The notes under the pieces: generated by a model
Told to the model about the DNA's origin: nothing
Database searches by the model: none
The model's input: only the letters and a program-made list of their open reading frames with translations
Shown: piece after piece, positions 11,249 through 22,812 of the stretch
How positions within the stretch are numbered: position 1 is the first letter of the stretch
How the letters are laid out: every line of letters begins with the position of its first letter
Assembly (NCBI RefSeq): GCF_964275005.1
Contig: NC_092694.1
Span: forward strand, 31,938,467-32,002,466
Length of the DNA: 64,000 nucleotides
Direction: 5' to 3'
DNA from: Diadema setosum
Lineage: Eukaryota > Echinodermata > Echinoidea > Diadematoida > Diadematidae
Made by a program: the position numbers and the translations under genes

Positions 11249-11433
11249 CTGTCCGCCGTGATGTTCTCCCCCGTGACTTCGTTTCTCTTGTCTGGTGAGT
11301 AGTCCCAGTCTTCCTCGACGATACCCACGTAGTACACCCTCTCTCTCCCCGCCACTCCTCGGGAGAGGAAAGCGACGAGGACGACGACGAAACTCAGCAG
11401 GTAACCCGGCAACCTGAGATGCATCCTGAGCAT
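11249..11433 (-). CDS. First coding exon of a hephaestin/ceruloplasmin-like multicopper ferroxidase (partial)
   Basis: The minus strand from ATG at 11433 encodes a signal-peptide-like start: basic residues, then LLSFVVVLVAFL and a small-residue cleavage region near AGRE. RVYYVGIVEEDWDYSP follows at about residues 32-47. That segment matches the beginning of the first cupredoxin domain of hephaestin and ceruloplasmin (RVYYLGI..WNYAP and HYYIGIIE..WDYA as I recall them). A donor site AG/GTGGGG at 11249/11248 ends the exon in phase 2, just before the frame would hit a stop. The family oxidises Fe(II) and Cu(I) at the cell surface or in plasma. Full-length members exceed 1000 residues, so this is only the start. 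The GC-rich, ordered codons contrast with the AT-rich surroundings. The remaining exons must lie at lower coordinates or off the window. Confidence 0.7.
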
Positions 11434-13215
11434 GTATCTTTCTGTATACTATTGTAGTAGCAAGATAATTTCACTATCGATGCTTTCACAGGAACTCTTG
11501 GACTTTCATCCAGCAACTAGATACCACCTGTATCTACAAATGCAGTACCAATTTTAATAGCCAGAAAGGCTCGCTTGCGGCTGTTCCAGCCAGGGGCGTC
11601 AGCGAAGCAATCTCTCACCGTCTCCGCGCGATAGGTAACGTGGTGTTGTGCAACTCTGTAACTCTCAGGAGTGGAGTACAATCTAGTACAGCTGTACATG
11701 GAACCAGGGAGGTAGATAAACCCAAGACCTCGCTGCTCAGAGTTATGTATCGGTGGCGGTTCATAAAAAACAGGTTAGATCCGAGGAAACAAGGGTCGTG
11801 TTTTTGACCTCAAGAAGTCGTCACAGCGCACGCGTTCATCAAAGTACATGAGGGAAAACAAAAATGCGTTGTTCCCGCGTTTACCGAATGGTGGAAGTTC
11901 ACGCAGTGTCGGCTGCTGCAGTTTTGAGTAAAAGGTAGTGCGCTGCCATGTTTTCTAATGATAGGTCTTTCTATGCTGTTATGACGGTAGTGGGAGGGTA
12001 GCACCCTTCTTAGGGAATATGAAATGTGTAACATGAAATTGTATCACTCTGTCTACAGTGGTGGCTCTACACCCCCATCCTATTGCCAAAATTAATTTGA
12101 TGTGTAGGCCCTATAGAAAAAAAAAAGGCATCACGCCAATTTGTCGCTTGGGGAGAGAAGTGGCCGCAAAAAAAAAAAAAAAAAAAAAAAAAAAATGTGA
12201 AGACTTTTTTTTTGTTTGTTTGTTTGTCAGCCGATTTGAGAATTGAGAATATTGTCATTAGGCCACCCCCCCCCCCCTGTTTTTTGTTGACTTTTACACA
12301 GAGTCGACACCTTCCTGCTCCAAGCGTAAATCCCTATTACGCTCAATGGCATTCGTAAGATACATCTCATTCCAGGAGCGTAACGCATCTTGTGTGATAG
12401 CGTCTTCAGTAATCCATCGTTTGTGTCTTTAAGTCCGCCATATCTGCCATCATCTTCTTACGGTTGTGTGGTGTGCCCCTCCCCCTTCAGTATTATTTAG
12501 GATATGCATATACTCACAGCACCATCTATCGGAACTGCATGCTAAAATTGCTGAACCGACCTTTTCGCGGGCTTTTCGTAGGCTTCTCTTGCGTTCCAAG
12601 ACACCCCCTCTAAATCCGGACCAAATGCACCCCCATCTCAAGCCAGATTCCTCCGAGAGTCGGGGAGAAGTGGTGCCAAGTGAGTTACTAACTTATAGAA
12701 TGAAATAATCCTGAATGAAGAATGAACTGTCAACTGTATATATAGCAGGTTTCTTCTAGTATGATTTTGGAGGTAATTATTTCAAAGCCCCTTCCCTCTT
12801 TATTTTCCATGAGTCCAAAGAGAAAGAGAGAGAGAAAAACGAAAACAGAAGTTTTTATAAGAAATATCCAGGTGATGAGTTAAATACACCTCCTTTTTTA
12901 ATAATTCTCGGGGAGGATTTCGTCGAGCGAAAATCCCCCCCCCCCCCCTACTATAGAGATTCTATCGGAAATTTGTTTGCCTTACTTTTAGACCTCAGCT
13001 ATAAGCGTTTGATGCATTTAATCACAAAATTCTTGTAGCTAATTTACGTCAATGCGGAATTAATGGTGCTACTATATAAACTTTTAAAAAGCTACTCAGA
13101 CAAAACGTTAGTACTCTTGTGTATAATGTATCCATTATAGGGGGTTTTACCCCCCCCCCCCCCCCTGAGGTTTTCCTTTTTCCAATAATTGTCAGCCGAT
13201 TTGGGGAGAGAAATG

Positions 13216-13248
<33 letters not shown>

Positions 13249-13493
13249 GGTGACGATTTTTTTTTTTCTTGTCATGACCCAAACTTCAAGTCCCCCTCCC
13301 CCTTTTCAAAATGCTACATTTCCCTCGGTTCGTTAGTCCGACAATTGAAAAACAAAAGTTCCTTTGATAATGCAAATCTTTGAGAAATGATTCAGTAGGC
13401 CTACCAGTTTCCCTCTTGATAGAATACTTATTATCTCCAGCGATCCCATCGCCATTCCGTTCTCTGTTGCTGAGTCATTACATATTTGTTCTT
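11434..13493. other. Upstream region of the ferroxidase exon; no other gene seen
   Basis: This should hold the promoter and leader of the minus-strand exon, but I identify no definite element. It contains poly-A (12169-12195), C-runs (12267-12279, 12936-12949, 13150-13166) and (CA)n (13216-13246). Frames at 12450-12708 are unrecognised. Confidence 0.5.
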
Positions 13494-13672
13494 TGCAACT
13501 GATTGACAAATTGCCCTACATCGACGTAAATAAGCAATGAATTGATCAGTGTTTTAGTAGTAGCCATGATAAAAATCATGGGCGTACATATACATACTCG
13601 AGCAGGATTTGAACCTACGACCTCCTGATCACCGGACAGGCGTCATCTCCACTAGACCACCAAGCTTTCGCC
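13494..13672 (-). mobile_element. tRNA-derived SINE (minus strand)
   Basis: Read on the minus strand, an RNA polymerase III A box (TGGTCTAGTGG, 13659-13649) and B box (GGTTCAAATCC, 13615-13605) sit at tRNA-like spacing. The acceptor-stem ends do not pair, so this is a SINE head and not a functional tRNA. The body continues to about 13494 with TTTACGTCGATGTAGGGCAA. Part of that body recurs in opposite orientation at 13777-13836. Confidence 0.65.
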
Positions 13673-13730
13673 CGACAGCTAGTGTTGGTTCTAATCCTGA
13701 TACTAGCGTTGCAGCGGGTACTGCGTGATT

Positions 13731-13868
13731 ATTCAAATTCATGAAATTCTTCCGTCGAGATGTTTTCATTGCAACTGATCAAATCAGTGCTTCTTTACGT
13801 CGATGTAGGGCAATTTGTCAATCAGTTGCAATGAAACATCTCGACGGAAGAATTTCATGAATTTGAAT
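13731..13868. repeat. Near-perfect palindrome next to the SINE
   Basis: The arm starting ATTCAAATTCATGAAATTCT at 13731 is answered in reverse at 13820-13868. The loop contains an inverted copy of SINE body sequence, and the SINE at 13494-13672 lies just to the left. The structure could come from inverted insertion of a second SINE-related piece. Confidence 0.75.
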
Positions 13869-13922
13869 ATTAATTTGTTCTTGTTCTTTACGTTTGATGC
13901 GTATACGTGTATAAGTGGTTTC

Positions 13923-13940
13923 TTTCTCTCTCTTCCTCTC

Positions 13941-13994
<54 letters not shown>
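13923..13994. repeat. (CT)n microsatellite
   Basis: Nearly pure CT dinucleotides with a few interruptions at the left. The Arg/Glu and Ser/Leu frames across it are not genes. Confidence 0.95.
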
Positions 13995-13997
<3 letters not shown>

Positions 13998-14037
13998 CCC
14001 TTGAAACTCCACAATCAGCCAAGTTTGCTGCTCTGTA

Positions 14038-14440
14038 TTAAAGGAACTGTATAGTACTGGTTGAGGTGAGGATTCAGGTTTACAACATTCCTAAGTGACA
14101 TAATGAGAAACCTCTTATGAAATATGAAAGAGCATGTAATTCTAAGAAGGATTCATCGGGATTTTTTTTTTTTTTATGAAAATTGGTGTTCAAATGGCTG
14201 GGATATTAAAAAAAAAAGTGATAATAATGAAAGGCGACAGGCCACGACTTTTATTAGGATTGTTTCATCTTGTTTTTGGATATCTCAGCCATTCCAAAAC
14301 GGATTTTCATCAAATAAATTTTGATACCCCATAGAATTGCATGCTCTTTGACATCTCATCGAGTGGTTTCTGAATATCTCGCAAAATGTTAAAAGCTGAA
14401 TCCTCCGTGCACCTCAACCAGAACTGTACAGTCCCGTTAA
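14038..14440. mobile_element. TTAA-flanked fold-back MITE, family T1, copy 3
   Basis: TTAA at 14038-14041 and 14437-14440 bracket inverted ends AAGGAACTGTATAGTACTGG and its near-reverse (CAGAACTGTACAGTCCC). Internal words match copies 1 and 2 (CTCTTATGAAAT, GGATATCTCAGCCATTCC, TTTTCATCAAATAAA). Confidence 0.85.
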
Positions 14441-15568
14441 TCTATTATCCATCCTCATAATTATGACAATAAGCTCAACATGTTATTGACACGGTGTACA
14501 GTTTACAGAAATGACAAGAGATCCCGATACAAGTGCCATTAGATACTTCTTAATATACTAGCCCACTCAGGTCATGGATCAGCGCAACATTCTTGAACTA
14601 TAAGCCAAGCAAGCGGAACGATCCATTGTGCCTTTCGTACTAACGCACCTATGTATAAGGTTCTTATTCTTTTAACTTATATTTTAATCTATATTTATTC
14701 ATAATGTCGAGACTGGCATACAGTAATATCAATATTGAGGAGTAATTGGAATGCAGGTGGTGGCGCCGAACAGTCGCGTAAGTTGGCCAGACTATGATAT
14801 TATGAGGATAAAGGATCACGCTTTTAACTTGTCAAGCATTGGTGTCACTATGGAGCTACAAACGTTTGTATAGCTCCATGTAGCTTCATGGTGTCACTCG
14901 GCATGTAAGGAAAATGTCGTTGCTGATAAAAAGTTTGTTTACTGAATGACCAAGAAAAAAACTTTCCACTTTACATCATTTTCTCATTTAATTTCATTTA
15001 AGATTTTAATGGAGTCCTTATAAGCCAAATGGGATTAATTTTAGCTGGAACACAGAAAAGAGTCGTCATTTAGCTTTGAATCGCGACAGACTGTCCATTC
15101 TATCTGCATGATATAACACTGAAACTCTAAGTCCTAACGATGATACATAATGTAATACCAGGCAATCTATTATTTCCTGAGGATATCATGCGTGCTGCTT
15201 TTCTATTAACACCGTCACAGTTCTGGTTGACTGTTGATTAACAAACCACATGACTAAAGTAGTAAATTAGCAGTAGCAGATAATGAGTAAAACTCATTAT
15301 CTGATACACTTGCCTTGAGACAATCAAGTGTATAATCTCTACATATAGACATATTGTTTAATTCCTATGGAGCATTCATGCAGGTAAGCTTACTTTATAA
15401 TGCGTGATGAATTACCACCTACGTGTAGGTCCTACTATGTAAACCAAGGCACCTCATCTTTATAGTCATCTTTATTTACTTCTCAGTAGTCTTATTTCAT
15501 TTCATTTCAATCATCTATTTTATTGTCCATATCATGGATATATGGTTTGTTCACATGCTTTTTTGCAA

Positions 15569-15681
15569 ACACACACACACACACACACACGCACACACAC
15601 ACACACACACGCACGCACACACACACACACGCACACACACACACACGCACGCACACACACACACACACACGCACACACACA
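15569..15681. repeat. Long (CA)n microsatellite with CG interruptions
   Basis: About 110 bases of ACAC with GCAC variants. The His/Thr frames are artefacts. Confidence 0.95.
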
Positions 15682-17109
15682 GCCTATGTATCGTACAAAT
15701 ACACAAACAACATTTAGATGACATCATTTTGCCAGCATCATAAAATGCGGAAAATAATCATATAACATATCTTCAGTTTTCAAACATGCAACATTTATGT
15801 ATTTTTATATAATTGATATAAACTGTGAATACAACAAAACTGATATGGATGGTTTATTATCGTGTCTTTAGGGTACTATATACAAAATCCTACAAATCGT
15901 TCGTTTATAATCACCAGATGAAATGATATACCTAAATATTCTTACTCTGATGAGCTCCAATTTCCTCCAACTTCTCAACATTTCACATCGGTAGATATCA
16001 TCAACTTAATCCAGACCTTCTCTACAAATTCATCCTAACAACCTTCAAAACCTTCCCAGACAATACAGCATTATCAGTCAACATTATCAGCCTGTCAGAT
16101 CCCAAACTATCAATTCTTTACAACCTGACAATGAAAAAACTTGTGTAATCCCAAATTGGAATACATATTACATGTACAGAGTTTAAGCCAAACAGGCTCA
16201 CGAAGAGACTGCACTGCGACGGCCGCTTAAAATAATTGCACTGCAAATTCTCTGACGTTCTGCATTGACTAAAAGTTGCACGAATTTTCTTTACTGTATA
16301 GGATTATTTTCTGAAAGCACACTTGAATGGTTTTAAACTTTTGGTCTTCAACATATACAGTAAGCCTATTACCTACTGATCCAAGAAACATGTCTGATTT
16401 TTAAATGTCCTAACAACGCAAATATCGAAAATCGCTTGACATGTAATTAGATATGAATAATATACAAATGACGCAACACGCCTTCGCCATTTGGAACTCA
16501 CAAAACTCACTAATCTAGTCTTCTTTCAAGAGTATTCCAGACCATGTTATGGCAATGTAAAATATGACTGAGCTCTGCACCTGGACGGCAAAACACTCAC
16601 CGGTATAATTTTGTTGTCGTAATTGCGTAATTCAAGAGGAAACATATATGTCGTCGTACCTTCATGATGCAATGCAGGAGGTAGATGCATCTGTGTCTAT
16701 AACGGACACTCTCGGTTTCCATGGTTACAAAGATGATAACGTATTGCTAAGATTACATGAAAGCTAATCGCTCCCACCCGAGTGTCCAAAAATATCGCAA
16801 AAGGTCCTAAACTACACAGGTCGTGTTCCTGATATACTTATCATTACCACAAGAGCCTATGATGGATGGGTGATTTTCAAAACGAAGCATGTATTACTAT
16901 AATAGCATCAAGAATCGACATACTCGTAGTATATCCTATTGTCTATTTCAAAACGAGTTAAACGTTTAGTAGGTTCAAATGTGGAGTGGTTCCCATTTGA
17001 CGTGTTCCCTCATTATATATCTCAGTTTTATATTCGGGTGTACACACTTTATATGTTCTATTGTCTTGTAAGCAAAAAGAAATGACTGTATTTCATTTGT
17101 AATGTGTAT

Positions 17110-17186
17110 GAAGAGCTTTCAACCAAAAGGCGCTAAAATCATTGAAAATTTATGGATTTAGAGCCTTTTGGAAGCAAGCTCTTCAT
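17110..17186. repeat. Short hairpin-type repeat
   Basis: GAAGAGCTTTCAACCAAAAG at the left is answered by CTTTTGGAAGCAAGCTCTTC at the right, with an AT-rich loop. It looks like a minimal MITE or a structured RNA gene candidate; no copy number is known. Confidence 0.5.
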
Positions 17187-17578
17187 ATATTCGATGCAGA
17201 AAATTCCTAATAAATTCATTTGAATTTGAAAAAAAAATGAAATTGAAACTGAAGTAAGTTAAACTGCGAGGAAAATGTGTTTCTAGTACCACATATACTT
17301 ATCGAAATGACAGCAATAAAAGTTTGCCTTGTCTGTAGACCCTTTTGGAAAAAAAAAGAGGTACTCCTTGCTGGTCGATTACCCACAAAGATCATCGGGG
17401 GAAAAAAAATTAATAATCAACATTTATGATGTATACGCTTGGAAGTGGAAACAAGAAGGAACAATGAAGGAGAGCAAGAAGAAAGGAAAACCAAACCAGT
17501 GAAATTGATATATATATATATATATATATCTGACTTTTTTCTGATTACGAACATAAAGCGTTTGGAGAGCTTTTATTC

Positions 17579-18250
17579 TTAACTTGCGATCAAAAATCCC
17601 CGATTTATTCCACTTATCGGATCTCGGGTGTTCATCCTCCGATGCAGTTCCTCAGTTGGGATCCACACATCCTTATTTGGAATTGCGGTGTCAAGAAGAA
17701 GAAAGCGATCGCTGGGTTCATGATATGCCGCCAGTGGACTCACGTGTCCAGAACTGAAGAGTTTGTCATTCAAGATAAAGTCACATTTAAAGTTGACAAG
17801 CACGCCCTGTCGAGAGTCGGAGTGAGAGAGCGCCACCACCGATCTAGAACGGAAATCGTCGACACCACAACTGTCCGCGTAAAATCTCTCGCAGTGATTG
17901 AAAAGACCATGTTGGCGAAATAGCTCTTCGAGATCACTCAAGCTGGCGCCCTCTACAACCAATTTTTCGCTGCTCACCACTCGAGTTGTCTCATCGAAAG
18001 TAAACATGTTGGTATCTGAAAATGGAACGTCACTGACATCGCAAGCCTTTTGTTGCCGCTCATCCGGGTACTTCAGTCCGAAGTGGCGCGCACTCATGAG
18101 AAGAGCGGCCGTATGCACTCCGCAGTATCCACTCTTGCTTTGCTTGCTGAAGATCCGGACAAGTAAAGTCTGTTTGATGTTGGTCTCATTCAAAAGTCTT
18201 TGTCCCTCCGATAACTGAAGCGGAACTATCTGCTTCGATGTTGTTTCCAT
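17579..18250 (-). CDS. Phytochelatin-synthase-like enzyme, copy 1 (223 aa)
   Basis: Intact, intronless frame. I recognise the catalytic domain of phytochelatin synthase / glutathione gamma-glutamylcysteinyltransferase (papain fold, peptidase C83). The nucleophile is Cys43 in SGYCGVHTAALL. The other triad members are His169 in GHVSPLAAYH and Asp187 in RFLLLDTA. The 18-residue His-Asp spacing equals that of plant and cyanobacterial enzymes as I recall them. VDDFRS (130-135) and the C-terminal MNTRDPISG..RGFLIAS are family hallmarks. The family removes glycine from glutathione and can transfer gamma-Glu-Cys to another thiol, forming metal-binding peptides. The cysteine-rich C-terminal half of plant enzymes is absent. 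There is no signal peptide, so it is probably cytosolic. Start: the only upstream in-frame Met, matching the paralogues' length. AATAAA lies two bases after the stop. Hand-counted identity to copy 2 is about 65%. Confidence 0.93.
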   Translation of the reverse strand: METTSKQIVPLQLSEGQRLLNETNIKQTLLVRIFSKQSKSGYCGVHTAALLMSARHFGLKYPDERQQKACDVSDVPFSDTNMFTFDETTRVVSSEKLVVEGASLSDLEELFRQHGLFNHCERFYADSCGVDDFRSRSVVALSHSDSRQGVLVNFKCDFILNDKLFSSGHVSPLAAYHEPSDRFLLLDTAIPNKDVWIPTEELHRRMNTRDPISGINRGFLIAS

Positions 18251-19134
18251 GTTTTAAAGGTGTTCTCATACGATGTCGTCTATTGACGTAAAAACAGACA
18301 ATTCCAAAGTCATAGTCATCAGAAAAATGCCAGTACATATAGATTACAAACTCACTGTCATCATGATGCTGATGTTGATTATGATGAGCTGAAGAAACGA
18401 AACAAGCACGTTTGGCGAAATGAGTCAGTTACTTTATTTGACTCGGTAAAATATCTGTACTGTTTTTTTTGATACAGTATAGGTCTATTGAGCGCAAGAA
18501 AGAATGATGTTACAAAAGGCACTTGCCGTGATACACTGTCGTTATTGAGGGCAACCTTGTAGATTCATAAAGAATATCTCAATACACTTTGGAAATTTGA
18601 CGCACCCTGTGAATGTATCCAAACATTTGTGTTCTTGTTAGACAACATCAAGTGCAGTAAACTAAAATCTTATAATGTTCATCGAACGAAAGTCATCATT
18701 TTTAAAAACGTGTAACCTAGGTACCCATATATTATGATTTTCTTATGCAAAACAAAATAATCACATGTGTGTATGCTTACATATAAGTCACACACACACA
18801 CACACACACACTACACACTGCATATTGCAGGCTCACAAGCATTAACTAAAGAAAATCATGACTTGACCTTTGTGCTCCTCCCTCATACCGTCTCAAATTA
18901 ACGCGCAGTTTCGTAATATTTGATATATTCCAGTGAAGGGATAGTATATGCAAATTTCTGAATCTTTTCTTATCCTTGTACGTTCAGCCATCTTATACAT
19001 GGAGCTCTGCAGATGGCGGTGGTCTCTGGGAGGTTCTTCTCCAATTTTCAGATTATGACGTTCACTTTGTTGGGGTTCTTTCTTTACTTTTCGATATCTA
19101 GCATGGAAATAAACGTCATACACTGTACTGTGAA
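18251..19134. other. Upstream flank of enzyme copy 1
   Basis: This should contain the promoter of the minus-strand gene. A donor-like GTGAGT and an acceptor-like CAATAG just upstream of the start would allow a small 5'-leader intron, but neither is strong. (CA)n lies at 18788-18811. No other gene is seen. Confidence 0.4.
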
Positions 19135-19392
19135 ACCGTCTCTTTTCGGCTGATATTCGTTATTCAGAAGGTTCATTCTTTCGAAGATACACAAATTCAT
19201 ATGCTATAGATGTTCGTTACTCCGAAAATGAAACAGGGTTTGTTAATCCGAATATTATTGTGGCATTATGCCAAAGGATCCTTTATCCGAAAATGAAATA
19301 CGGTTCGCCAGTCCAAAGCTTCGACAGTATGAAGATGAAACAAGTCTGATCACTAACAAACCTTCTCAATAAAGAAACTTTCGGACTACAGG
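19135..19392. repeat. TTCCGAA-rich dispersed element, copy near enzyme gene 1
   Basis: Degenerate words of the type TTCGTTATTCCGAAGGTTC and their reverse complements recur many times, together with AAAATGAAACAGGG. The same composition and word set appear at 26786-27103, 36376-36680 and 39528-39759. The word is partly self-complementary. The copies are strongly diverged. Confidence 0.65.
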
Positions 19393-19510
19393 AACTTCAG
19401 GGGGAAAGGGAGTCTCCGGGGAGTCAAACAGTAATCCTCTTTTCGTTGCATCAATATTATATTATTTTGAATGTTTTGTTGCACTCCAAGGGAAATATGC
19501 CGGAATCTTA

Positions 19511-19602
19511 TTAACCCTTTCAACGCCAGCGACTTTGGACAGTGTGTATAAAGCTATAGAGTTTTCTGGGCCATTCGGCACTCAAAACACTCAAAGAGTT
19601 AA
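19511..19602. mobile_element. Very short TTAA-bounded repeat
   Basis: TTAACCCTTTCAACGCC at the left is mirrored by CACTCAAAGAGTTAA at the right. The core ACTTTGGACAGTGTGTATAA is shared with 6372-6453 and about 60846-60880. Confidence 0.55.
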
Positions 19603-21540
19603 ATTGAATTAAATCTCGTCACTTCGCCCCAAGAGAGTGAGGATTTAGCTAATGTGACAATGGCACACTGTGACATATACATCAAATTAATTTGGCGTCG
19701 ACGGGGTCCAGGTACCGTAGCATCCACTTTGACAATATTCCGACATTACTTCTAGAAACCAACTGTTTAAAATGAGGGCTTTTATTTTATTATTTTTTTT
19801 TTACTTCTTTCTTCTCTATTATTATTTTTATTTCTTTTTGAGGGGCCTTATTTTGTTTTCTTGTTTGCAGGAAACATAGTTATTTTCTAACCAAGTTTAT
19901 TATAATCACTCAATTAATTTCATTTCATTTCGTTTCATTTCATTTTATTTCATTTATTGCTATCTGCACTTTTTTTTTAACATGAACAATGTTTTACACT
20001 AATAAAATATTCAACAGAAAATGAAACTAAGGGTACACGTTGAGGTCATGATAAAACATAACACAGGCTTCTCAAAATCATTGAGCAATTAAGGTTATAA
20101 GTTCTCCTGTGAATATGGGATTGCAAGGGTTGACACAAAAAGCAGAGCCTGAAATTGTGATAAGCCTGAAAGAAATCTGTAATCTGTATTGAGGCCTAAT
20201 AACTTAATACAAGAGGTGCATTTGTAGGAGATGAGGAGGGTAGGACAGAAAATGTGATTCTCCGCCTTCAGAATGATAATTGTTCTCGGAGTTCCGGAGT
20301 TGTCACAGCGCGTCATCAGTTCAGCGCGGTCTCAAAGTTCAACATCGTTGATAACATAGCGCGATGACTAAGCATTTACTATTCAGCTCACTTCTGCTAA
20401 ATCATTGTGTTTGTGCGATTTTTTTTTTCTCCCTGTCGGATTTTGACACTTGGTAAGTAGGTCTCTTCAAAGAATGTTGAACAGGCATACGAATATTATC
20501 TGTTTATGTAATGCATGTGTTCCGACAGTCTGAGGGTCATCTCTGTTTTTAATCAGTATATCATGGAATTTAAATTCACATTAGCGGGATGCTTGGAATA
20601 ATGTTCAGCTGCTGTTTAGAATATCTGAAGATCAGTAGTGTTCTTCAGTGTAGAATGATGGGGTGAAATGTACAGGATGAACTAAGTGAAATAAAGGGAA
20701 AAAGATATAGCTGCCACTTTCAGTCTGTCGTTACCTTTAATAAGTTATACAGAGGATGAATAAACTTCAAATCAGTAAACGATCGACTCTTTCTCTTCCT
20801 TCCGATCTATATTTGCTTCTTTCAATACTTTCGCTTAAGGTGATTTGCCTTTTTTCCTGCTCTTTATTCTCGTAATTCTCTTCTCTCTCTCTCTTTCTTC
20901 TTCTTCCTCTTCTTCTTAATTGTTCCTTCAATGGGCAAGACAGACAAGTATGATGTGTTAAGATCTTTTCTGTTTGTATTTGAAATGAATTCGATGTTAA
21001 TGACTTAAATAAATGTTTAAAGAAAACTCTCTTTCTCCGTGATCGGGTAACTGCAAAACAACCGGTTGCCGAATTTAATACCCGACCGTTAATTGGGTAT
21101 AATGATTCTTACTTGACTATAAATCGCGTACTTGGTGCAAGCAATTAAATGAATCTCAAGCGAGCGTTGGCGACTGCTGCTCATGAGAAGGAAAATACAT
21201 TTAGGATTTAGAGGAAACTGAGGGGAAATACTTTTTTATGTTGTTGCCATAGCGCTACGTGCAGTTACATTGTACGTATTGTTTGCAAGACTGTGTTAGG
21301 TAAAATGTACTTAACAAAATCAAAATATACCGCAAAACAATGCAAGCCCACATGTTTTTCGTGTAATGTTCAAATGAAATTTTATTCGAGGTAAACTTGG
21401 ACGCACGGTAATCACAAATCTAAAATACTGTGGCTCACAAGTCAATCAGGTTGATAATAAACCTTCGGGATAACTCTTGCTGATTTCCTGGTGATTTGTT
21501 CTTCTTCATAAGAGATTTACCATCCAATTAAAAAAGAAGA

Positions 21541-21592
<52 letters not shown>

Positions 21593-22709
21593 AACTATAT
21601 ATATACATATCAGCAGCACTATTTTCTAACTCACATTTTGGAACTATTTTAAAGCCCTAAAACGAAATTGTACCAAATGAAAATTTGTACTTTAACACTA
21701 ACGCGGCAAATCCCAGTTATTATTACAACTTTTGCATGATACAAGTCAGTATGCGGATTTATATGTTAAAAGAGCACATTATACAAAATTATAGATATTA
21801 ATCAAAATTACATCCTGTAAAAGAGTTTTTAAGTTGCAATGTAGCTTTACGATAAACACAGTAAAGGTATGATACGTGTATAGTTCAAAATAATATGTGA
21901 AGTGATATAAACATTTGACGGATTGAACGTTTCCCTAAAATCCTAATAAGACGCCCCAATCATTCACGCAACCGTAACGATACTTTAGTCCTTTTTTCCG
22001 TCATCATTCATTCAACAACAAGAACGTTGATTCAAGAGAAGACAATTTAAAATATTAATGTGTGCATGGGTAATATAGTGATTTCTAAAGTTGACTGTTA
22101 TGGATACAAAAATTGTGGCTTAGATATGATATTTAATGCTATTTTTTGCATAACATGATTGATTTGGGACATCGAAATTAAATATGATCATATTATAAAC
22201 TAAGCGAGAATATGCAAGAAAATCCTAACGTGAAATAAACAACTGAAATTGCAACAGAACATTCTGGACACAAAGTACACATGTATGTCGCACATGTCTA
22301 AAAGGTAGTTGCTCTCGTTGGGCCTGTTCGACGACTATCTGATTTTTTTTTTCTTTCGTCCAATCAGCTATTATTCTAAATCTATTCTAAATGCTATTCT
22401 AAATTTTGATGGGATCCAGATTTATCGGTGATGGTGAGGTATACGTATATGGGTTGGCCAACGTCGTGACACTGCTGGAGGACATGCAGTGTACCGGTAG
22501 TCTGGTCACTGGCGCCACATGTACAGACTGGAGATCATCGAAGCTTCCAGGGATGCAGGCTGGCATGAAACGGGCCAAGCGCTGTTCAAACAGTTCTTTG
22601 CGCAGTCGTTGCTCAAGTGTCTCGTACATTATTTCATGCATGCACATAATATTAGTTACGTTCAGACGGCGATTCTTACCCTCAAGGATCTAACATCGAT
22701 GATAATACG
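19603..22709. other. No gene supported; AT-rich intergenic DNA
   Basis: It includes TTTCA repeats near 19918-19960, pyrimidine-rich sequence at 20880-20920 and (TA)n at 21542-21612. The frame pair at 22399-22693 shows protein-like composition on the minus strand (ETLEQRLRKELFEQRLARF) but has no clear splice context or recognised family. Confidence 0.45.
21542..21612. repeat. (TA)n microsatellite
   Basis: Long TA run with a few interruptions at the right end. Confidence 0.95.
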
Positions 22710-22784
22710 TTCTATGGGGCACCAAGTGTCGTACGGTTGATTTCGTTACGAAATCGACCGTGCGACATTTGGCGCCCCATAGAA
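22710..22784. repeat. 75-bp hairpin repeat
   Basis: TTCTATGGGGCACCAAGTGT is answered by the reverse ACATTTGGCGCCCCATAGAA, with TTTCGTTACGAAA at the centre. A larger palindrome at 40702-41028 contains the same motifs (TGCCAAGTGTCGCA, TTTCGTAACGAAA), so the two are probably related. Confidence 0.75.
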
Positions 22785-22812
22785 GTTATCCTCAAGAATA
22801 GGGATCACCGTC

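Larger units (their letters stand above)
14441..17578. other. No gene seen; intergenic DNA downstream of the first enzyme gene
   Basis: It contains the (CA)n tract at 15569-15681, a short hairpin at 17110-17186 and (TA)n at 17508-17530. ATTTCATTTCATTTCAATCA near 15500 resembles the tail of a retroposon. No coding region is supported. Confidence 0.6.

Noticed and set aside
13605-13666. tRNA gene on the minus strand
   Set aside because: A and B boxes are good, but the acceptor stem does not pair; it fits a SINE head better.
22399-22693. Opposed open frames with protein-like composition (ETLEQRLRKELFEQRL on minus)
   Set aside because: No recognised family, no convincing splice signals, and repeats lie on its right side; it may be a real last exon, but I cannot support it.
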